Assembly (NCBI GenBank): GCA_947167725.1
Contig: CAMVJF010000042.1
Coordinates: 1-10,679, forward strand
Source of the DNA: an uncultured Clostridia bacterium
Lineage (GTDB): Bacteria > Bacillota > Clostridia > Oscillospirales > Oscillospiraceae
Reading direction: 5' to 3'
DNA length: 10,679 nucleotides
The translations under genes were made by a program, and so were the position numbers. Below are positions 6,429 to 10,679 of the stretch, in pieces. Numbering within the stretch: position 1 is the first letter of the stretch; the number at the start of each line of letters is the position of its first letter. The notes below the pieces were generated by a model that had not been told where the DNA came from, ran no database searches, and saw nothing but the letters and a program-made list of their open reading frames with translations.

Positions 6429-6628
6429 TTGTGTTTGCTTTACACTAAAGATGCCGCTTCCCTATACAAAATCAAAACCCAGCACAGCGGAACGCCGAAG
6501 TTGTCGACGAGGCGCAAAGCACCCGTGCGGTTTTGATTTTGAGAGGAGGAGCGACGAAGTGAATGAGCGATAGCGTTTGCTTTGAAAAAGAAAACGCCGT
6601 CGCGAACGATACGAAGTCCGCGACGACG
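6429..6628. other. Non-coding spacer between the two 185-bp repeats, with long inverted repeats
   Basis: I see no supported gene here. A 13-bp inverted repeat (6467-6479 with 6529-6541; AAAATCAAAACC and its complement) encloses about 49 bases. A second one (CGTCGCG 6598-6604 with CGCGACG 6619-6625) encloses 14 bases. Purine-rich sequence at 6541-6570 joins them. With its repeats this makes a non-coding block of about 690 bases, 6124-6814, between the radical SAM gene and the tRNA. Confidence 0.6.
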
Positions 6629-6813
6629 TGGCACGCCATAAGGGATTCGCATGCATTTCTTTTTCGCCGCGCGGGTGGCGAAAAAGAAATAAATGTATCG
6701 ACCAGTTTTTGAACTGGTCGATGAAAGCCCCACCGGGGCTTTCGGACATGATTCGAATCCCTTACTTCTGCTGAAATGTGCCAGAAGAGCCACCCCCGAT
6801 GGGGGTGGCTCTT
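6629..6813. repeat. 185-bp structured repeat, copy 2, next to tRNA-Arg
   Basis: This copy is the same length as copy 1 and has no gaps against it. It differs at 6638 (A for G) and at two places in the final hairpin. Its left end copies the tRNA 3' end with that one change. Its right-end hairpin runs into the real tRNA 3' end. The inner three hairpins and the outer inverted repeat (apart from the 6638 change) are the same as in copy 1. Confidence 0.9.
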
Positions 6814-6820
6814 CTGGCAC
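6778..6820 (-). terminator. Hairpin directly behind tRNA-Arg, pairing with its CCA end
   Basis: A perfect 20-bp stem (6778-6797 with 6801-6820) closes on a 3-nt loop. On the tRNA transcript it begins six bases before the tRNA 3' end, so it includes the GCCA terminus. No T-run follows on the minus strand. It probably ends tRNA transcription or marks the 3' trailer for processing. Confidence 0.5.
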
Positions 6821-6891
6821 GCCGTAAGGGATTCGAACCCCTGACCTTCTGGTCCGTAGCCAGACGCTCTATCCAGCTGAGCTAACGGCGC
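6815..6891 (-). tRNA. tRNA-Arg, anticodon ACG, CCA encoded
   Basis: Read on the minus strand, a full cloverleaf is present: acceptor GCGCCGT with ACGGCGT (one G-U pair), D-arm GCTC/GAGC, anticodon stem TCTGG/CCAGA with loop CTACGGA (anticodon ACG), variable loop AGGTC, and T-arm AGGGG TTCGAAT CCCTT. The discriminator G and CCA (6818-6815) are encoded. Anticodon ACG is the usual arginine tRNA read as ICG after TadA editing and decodes CGU, CGC and CGA. It has its own promoter. Confidence 0.97.
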
Positions 6892-6920
6892 ATCTGTATC
6901 CGTCTCTCGACGGCTTTGCT

Positions 6921-6949
6921 ATATTAGCACAGCTTGGATGGGATTGCAA
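6921..6949 (-). promoter_or_regulatory. Promoter of tRNA-Arg
   Basis: On the minus strand TTGCAA (6949-6944) and TAATAT (6926-6921) are 17 bases apart. Transcription would begin near 6914, about 23 bases before the tRNA 5' end. Confidence 0.65.
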
Positions 6950-6978
6950 GACTTTTTTCGTCTTCCCGCGAAAAAACT

Positions 6979-7137
6979 TTACCAGGTCATGTTCTTCGAG
7001 ACCGAATCGGCCAGATCGCCGATCACATGCGCGACAGCGCTCTTGACGTTCGGCCGTCTGCGGCGCATCAGCCCCGACGCGGCTGCTCCGGCCGCGAGCC
7101 CGACGGCAAGTCCGATCATCAGATCCGTGTTTTTCAT
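6979..7137 (-). CDS. Small membrane-anchored protein, 52 aa, unknown function
   Basis: The frame runs from ATG 7137 to TAA 6979, with AGGAGGAG (7149-7142) just before the start. The N-terminus (MKNTDLMIGLAVGLAAGAAA) forms one short, Gly/Ala-rich hydrophobic helix, followed by four arginines (MRRRRP). This predicts a single membrane anchor with the positive side in the cytoplasm. The last 25 residues (VKSAVAHVIGDLADSVSKNM) look like an amphipathic helix. It resembles the many small YtxH-like membrane proteins of Firmicutes in style only; I cannot assign a family. It is transcribed towards the tRNA gene and away from the ymdB operon. Confidence 0.72.
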   Translation of the reverse strand: MKNTDLMIGLAVGLAAGAAASGLMRRRRPNVKSAVAHVIGDLADSVSKNMTW

Positions 7138-7192
7138 CTTTCTCCTCCTCTGCCGCGCCCGAAAGGACGGACGCTCGTTTCATCCATAGTAT

Positions 7193-7217
7193 GCGCCGCT
7201 TTTGCGGCGCGCGCCGC
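7193..7217. other. Overlapping GC-rich palindromes between divergent genes
   Basis: GCGCCGC (7193-7199) pairs with GCGGCGC (7204-7210) around TTTT. The second arm is also the left half of a 14-bp perfect palindrome (7204-7217), so two alternative hairpins exclude each other. There is no T-run. The site lies between the small membrane-protein gene and the ymdB promoter. Confidence 0.45.
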
Positions 7218-7272
7218 GTGTAAATACTGGAAAAGAAAATGGCCGGCGGCGAAAAAGGTAACACAAAATTCA

Positions 7273-7302
7273 TTGATAGAGGCGGTGCGGTTGTGCTAAA
7301 AT
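7273..7302 (+). promoter_or_regulatory. Promoter of the ymdB-sbcD-sbcC operon
   Basis: TTGATA (7273-7278) and TAAAAT (7297-7302) are separated by 18 bases. The start would fall near 7309, about 30 nt before the ymdB ATG. Confidence 0.6.
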
Positions 7303-7338
7303 AAGATGATACATAAATGCAAAGGAAGGAGGCGGAGC

Positions 7339-8112
7339 ATGAGCGTCAAGATCCTGGCCGTGGGCGACGTGTGCGGCGAGCCCGGGCTGAGCTTCCTCAA
7401 CAACCGTCTCAAAAAGTACCGTGAGGAGCGCGGCATCGACTTCGTCGTCGTCAACGGCGAGAACGCCAACGTCGTGGGCATCACGCCCAAGCAGGCCGAT
7501 CTGATCCTGCGCGCGGGCGCCGACGTCGTCACGCTCGGCAACCACACCTGGACGCGGACCGAGCTGCGCCCTTATCTCGAGGAGCGCCGCCGCATCCTGC
7601 GCCCCGCGAACTTCGCGCCCCAATGCCCCGGCAAGGGCATCGAGGTCTACGAGACGGCCTTCGGCGACGTGTGCGTGCTCAATCTGATGGGCCGCTTCAC
7701 GCTCGATGTCAACACCGACAACCCCTTCGTCATCGCCGACGGCTTCATGGCCGAGATCAGGGAGAAGATCATCCTCGTCGATTTCCACGCCGAGGGCACG
7801 AGTGAGAAGCGCGCGATGGGCTTTCTGCTCGACGGCCGCGCGAGCGCGGTCTGGGGTACGCACACCCACGTGCAGACCTCCGACGCGCAGGTGCTGCCCA
7901 AGGGGACGGGCTATATCACCGACCTCGGCATGACCGGCTCGGCGCAGTCTGTGCTCGGCATCGACCCGGAGCAGAGCATCGGCAAGTTCATGGGCGATCC
8001 CCCGCGGCGCTATGAGTCTGGCAAGGGCGCGGCCAAGATGGAAGGCTGCCTCTTCGAGATCGACCCCGAGACCGGCCGCTGCCTCTCGGCGGAAGGGGTG
8101 AGGCTGACATGA
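7339..8112 (+). CDS. ymdB: YmdB-family metallophosphoesterase (2',3'-cyclic nucleotide phosphodiesterase)
   Basis: This 257-aa protein, close to the family length of about 264, is a calcineurin-like phosphoesterase of the YmdB / TIGR00282 type. In B. subtilis YmdB hydrolyses 2',3'-cyclic nucleotides and affects biofilm and motility choices. Metal and active-site residues are all visible: D10 (GDVCGEPG), E41 and N42 (NGEN), N68 and H69 (GNHTW), H150 (DFHAEGTSEK), H175 and H177 (GTHTHVQT). I chose the ATG at 7339 because GGAAGGAGG precedes it; the frame is open to 7306 but that start has no ribosome site. Its stop overlaps the next ATG (ATGA, 8109-8112), so translation is probably coupled. YmdB is often found beside RNase Y; none is seen upstream here. 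Confidence 0.93.
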   Translation: MSVKILAVGDVCGEPGLSFLNNRLKKYREERGIDFVVVNGENANVVGITPKQADLILRAGADVVTLGNHTWTRTELRPYLEERRRILRPANFAPQCPGKGIEVYETAFGDVCVLNLMGRFTLDVNTDNPFVIADGFMAEIREKIILVDFHAEGTSEKRAMGFLLDGRASAVWGTHTHVQTSDAQVLPKGTGYITDLGMTGSAQSVLGIDPEQSIGKFMGDPPRRYESGKGAAKMEGCLFEIDPETGRCLSAEGVRLT

Positions 8113-9224
8113 GCGCGATCCGTATCCTGCACACCGCCGATCTGCATCTCGACTCCCCCTTTGAGGGGCTCGGCGCCAGCAAGGCCTCGCTGCGCCGCGG
8201 CGAACAGCGCGAGCTGCTCGGCCGCATTGCGGACGCGGCGATCGCCGAGCAGGTCGATCTCGTGCTTTTCGCCGGCGACCTGCTTGACAGCGACAATAGC
8301 TTTTACGAGACGGGCGAGGAGCTCATGCGTTCGCTGCGGCGCATCCCTGTCCCGGTCTTCATCGCCCCCGGCAACCACGATTATTTCTCCGAGCGTTCGC
8401 CCTATTCGCGGCTGAAGCTGCCGGAGAACATCCATATTTTCACCTCCGGCCGCATCGAGCACTACGATCTGCCGGATCTCGGTGCGCGCGTCTACGGCGC
8501 GGCCTTCACCGAGCGGCGCAGCGCGCCGCTGCTGCGCGGCTTTACCGCTCCGCGCGAGGAGGGCGTGACGAACATCCTCTGCCTTCACGGCGATCTCGGC
8601 GCGCGCGATTCCGTTTACAGTCCCATCAGCGAGGACGAGCTCGCCGCGAGCGGCATGGACTATGCCGCCCTCGGCCACATTCACAAGGCGAGCGGCCTCT
8701 GCCGCGCGGGGAAGACCTGGTATTCCTACCCCGGCTGCCCGGAGGGGCGCGGCTTCGACGAGACGGGCGAGAGGACGCTGAGCATCGTCGAGCTCGACGG
8801 CGAGAGCTGCGCGCTGCGCACGCTCTCCGTCGCCTCGCGGCGCTATGAGATCCTCGACGTGGATGTGACCGGCTCCGAGCCGCTGCTCGCCATCCACACG
8901 CAGCTGCCCGACGAGACGATCCGCGACATCTACCGCATCGTCCTGCGCGGCGAAACGGATACGACGCCCGATCTCGGACGGCTGCGCGAGAATCTCGGCG
9001 AATTCTTCTTCGAGCTGCAGCTGCGCGATGAGACGCATCTGCGCCAAAGCGTGTGGGACAAGGCCGGCGACGATTCGCTGCGCGGCCTGTTTCTCTTCAA
9101 GCTGCGCGAGCGCTATGACGCCGCGCGGAGCGACGAGGAGCGCCTGCATATCGAGCAGGCCGCCCGCTGGGGCCTCGCCGCGCTCGACAACCGCGAGGAG
9201 GTGAGACGCCATGATGATCCGTAA
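8109..9224 (+). CDS. SbcD / YhaO-like DNA repair exonuclease subunit
   Basis: This 371-aa metallophosphoesterase has the Mre11/SbcD nuclease motifs: HTADLHLD (D11, H13), AGDLLD (D57), PGNHDYF (N89, H90), CLHGDL (H160) and LGHIHK (H190, H192). These bind two metal ions for DNA hydrolysis. A cap region follows from about residue 240 to the end. The partner ATPase follows at once and overlaps by 14 bases, as in other SbcCD/Mre11-Rad50 pairs. The length and the membrane-spanning partner fit the Bacillus YhaO/YhaN branch better than classical SbcCD. The complex is expected to process DNA ends or hairpins. Confidence 0.88.
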   Translation: MSAIRILHTADLHLDSPFEGLGASKASLRRGEQRELLGRIADAAIAEQVDLVLFAGDLLDSDNSFYETGEELMRSLRRIPVPVFIAPGNHDYFSERSPYSRLKLPENIHIFTSGRIEHYDLPDLGARVYGAAFTERRSAPLLRGFTAPREEGVTNILCLHGDLGARDSVYSPISEDELAASGMDYAALGHIHKASGLCRAGKTWYSYPGCPEGRGFDETGERTLSIVELDGESCALRTLSVASRRYEILDVDVTGSEPLLAIHTQLPDETIRDIYRIVLRGETDTTPDLGRLRENLGEFFFELQLRDETHLRQSVWDKAGDDSLRGLFLFKLRERYDAARSDEERLHIEQAARWGLAALDNREEVRRHDDP

Positions 9225-10679
9225 GCTGACGGCCTCCTTCGGAAAGCTTGAAAACGAGAGTCTGAGCTTCCATGACGGGCTGAACGTCATCCACGCCCCG
9301 AACGAGAGCGGCAAATCCACCTGGTGCGCCTTCATCCGCGCGATGCTCTACGGCGTGGATTCCGGCGAACGGGCTCGCGGCGGCTACATCCCGGACAAGC
9401 AGCGCTACGCTCCCTGGTCCGGCGCCCCGATGGAGGGGCAGATGGAGCTGACGGCGGATCGCTGCGACATCACGCTCACGCGTACGACGAAGTCCAAGGG
9501 CGCCCCGATGCGCGAGTTTTCCGCGACCTATACCGGCACGAGCGTGCCCGTCGAGGGCATGACCGGGCAGAACGCGGGCGAGCAGCTCACGGGCGTTTCC
9601 CGCGACGTATTCCGCCGCAGCGCCTTCATCGAGCAGGGCGCGATCGCCGTCTCCGGCAGTCCCGATCTTGAGCGCCGCATCAACGCCATCGTCTCCACCG
9701 GCGAGGAGGGCAGCTCGTACAGCGAGGCCGACGCGCGCCTGCGCGTCTGGCAGCGCAAGCGGCGCTACAACCGCCGCGGCATGCTCCCGGAGCTTGAGAG
9801 CAGGATCGACAGCTCCCGCCGTCTGCTGGAGGATATGGACGGCTCGGTCGAGCACATCAAGGGGCTCGAGAAGCGTCTCGAGCAGACGCGCGAGGAATGC
9901 CGCCGTCTCGAGACCGAGGTGACCGAGAGCCGCAAGCGCCAGCGGCGCGAATCCATCGAAACGCTCAACCGCGGACGCAGCGCGCTCGCCGAAGCGAGCG
10001 CCGAGCACGACGCGGCGATGGAGCGCCTTTCGGAGTGCCGCGAGGAGCTGCGCCGCAGTCCCTTCGGGGACGGCGAGCTGCACAGCACCGAGGAAAAGCT
10101 CTCCGCGGATCTTGAAAAAATGGCGGAGCTCAAGGAGGTCTGCAAAAAGAAGACCAGCCCGCTGCCGATGATCCTGTTTTTCCTGCTGACCGCCGCGGGC
10201 GTCACGCTGTACACCGCGTTTCATTCCCTTGTCTATATCATCGCCGCGGGCGTCTTTCTCATCGCGGCCGTCGTGTTCCTCACCTTCTACATGAAGGCCA
10301 AGCAGACCGCAGCGCTTGCCTTTGACGAGCGGCGCGCGCTGCTCCGTCAGTACGGCGTCTCCCACGCCTCCGAGCTCTCCCGCGCGCTGGAGGATTATCG
10401 CAGACTCTACGCCGCGTCCCGTGCGGCCGAGGACGCGGAGCGCGCCACGCGCGAGCGCTACGAGCAGACGCGGCGCACGCAGGAGAAGCTTGAGGAGACG
10501 GCGCTGGCGGATCTCGACTTTGTTTCCGGCAGCTCTCCCGCCGCGCGGCTGGGGCGCGAGCTGAACGGCAAACGCGCCGAGGCCGAGCACCTCTCCGCCC
10601 AGATCGCGACGCTCAAGGGCCGTCTCTCGGCCATGGGCGACACGATGGTGCTGCGCAGCGAGCTCGGCACGATGGAGGA
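9211..10679 (+). CDS. SbcC / YhaN-like AAA ATPase with internal membrane segments, C-terminus outside window
   Basis: The frame is open for 489 codons to the window edge. MMIRKLTASFGKLENESLSF begins a RecF/SbcC-like ATPase head. Walker A is APNESGKST (about residues 30-38), and FIEQGAI (about 138-144) is the Q-loop region. From about 185 a long charged coiled coil runs with heptad-like Glu, Leu and Arg repeats. At about 318-362 two hydrophobic segments (LPMILFFLLTAAGVTLY and LVYIIAAGVFLIAAVVFL) interrupt it, and the coil then resumes. Such mid-protein membrane segments are seen in YhaN-type proteins, unlike classical SbcC, which has a zinc hook there. AGGAGGTGA (9196-9204) lies just before the ATG at 9211; ATG 9214 is a close alternative. 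Walker B and the signature motif should lie beyond the edge. Confidence 0.88.
   Translation, partial: MMIRKLTASFGKLENESLSFHDGLNVIHAPNESGKSTWCAFIRAMLYGVDSGERARGGYIPDKQRYAPWSGAPMEGQMELTADRCDITLTRTTKSKGAPMREFSATYTGTSVPVEGMTGQNAGEQLTGVSRDVFRRSAFIEQGAIAVSGSPDLERRINAIVSTGEEGSSYSEADARLRVWQRKRRYNRRGMLPELESRIDSSRRLLEDMDGSVEHIKGLEKRLEQTREECRRLETEVTESRKRQRRESIETLNRGRSALAEASAEHDAAMERLSECREELRRSPFGDGELHSTEEKLSADLEKMAELKEVCKKKTSPLPMILFFLLTAAGVTLYTAFHSLVYIIAAGVFLIAAVVFLTFYMKAKQTAALAFDERRALLRQYGVSHASELSRALEDYRRLYAASRAAEDAERATRERYEQTRRTQEKLEETALADLDFVSGSSPAARLGRELNGKRAEAEHLSAQIATLKGRLSAMGDTMVLRSELGTME

Noticed and set aside
6244..6813. Possible CRISPR array
   Set aside because: There are only two copies of 185 bp at a 385-base offset, with internal hairpins and no regular short spacers or cas genes.
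6179..6820. Frames of 61-126 codons on the minus strand within the 185-bp repeats
   Set aside because: The same peptide appears twice only because the DNA is duplicated. The frames read through perfect hairpins and have no ribosome site, so structure explains the sequence better than coding.
6950..6980. Terminator for the 52-aa gene formed by TTTTTTCG and CGAAAAAA
   Set aside because: The stem is short and mostly A-T and has no clean T-run, so I did not list it as a terminator.
7150..7260. Promoter for the 52-aa gene
   Set aside because: TTTACA and TACTAT are present on the minus strand but about 27 bases apart, too far for a normal promoter; no better pair was seen.
8010..10590. Long minus-strand frames (8010-9335 and 9097-10590) opposite the nuclease and ATPase genes
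   Set aside because: Both are composition shadows of the plus-strand genes, which carry all catalytic motifs.

Overview
The window looks like a high-GC member of the Clostridia, most likely the Oscillospiraceae or a relative. This is inferred from strong GGAGG-type ribosome binding sites, consensus housekeeping promoters, a split MetH with a separate reactivation protein, a YitJ-type bifunctional HMT/MTHFR, a YmdB phosphodiesterase, and a YhaO/YhaN-type SbcCD pair. No taxonomic search was possible.

Region 1 (1-4550, minus strand) is a methionine / one-carbon operon. It reads right to left: a stand-alone AdoMet-dependent MetH reactivation protein (3790-4461), a short MetH lacking its own activation domain (1452-3815), and a fused homocysteine methyltransferase / methylenetetrahydrofolate reductase that leaves the window (1-1455). 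The genes overlap by 26 and 4 bases. MTHFR makes methyl-THF, MetH moves the methyl group through cobalamin to homocysteine, and the reactivation protein would rescue oxidised cobalamin using AdoMet. The operon has a perfect-consensus promoter whose -35 box lies in the loop of the terminator of the gene upstream.

Region 2 (4577-5000) holds two tiny divergent genes: a 51-aa helical protein (minus) and a 56-aa Arc-like ribbon-helix-helix regulator (plus). Between them the two promoters overlap at their -10 boxes, and four TGACGC-type half-sites form a likely operator.

Region 3 (5001-6950) has a visibly lower-GC radical SAM gene of unknown function (5122-6123, minus). To its right is about 690 bp of non-coding, highly structured DNA with two 185-bp near-identical repeats. 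Each repeat carries a copy of the 3' end of the adjacent tRNA-Arg(ACG) gene (6815-6891, minus). Related AGAGCC...GGCTCT hairpins lie on both sides of the radical SAM gene and directly behind the tRNA. This may be a small accessory or mobile module next to a tRNA gene.

Region 4 (6979-10679) holds a 52-aa membrane-anchored small protein (minus) and a divergent plus-strand operon: ymdB-like phosphodiesterase (7339-8112), SbcD/YhaO-like nuclease (8109-9224) and an SbcC/YhaN-like ATPase with two membrane segments in its coiled-coil region (9211 to the right edge, partial). These genes overlap and look translationally coupled.
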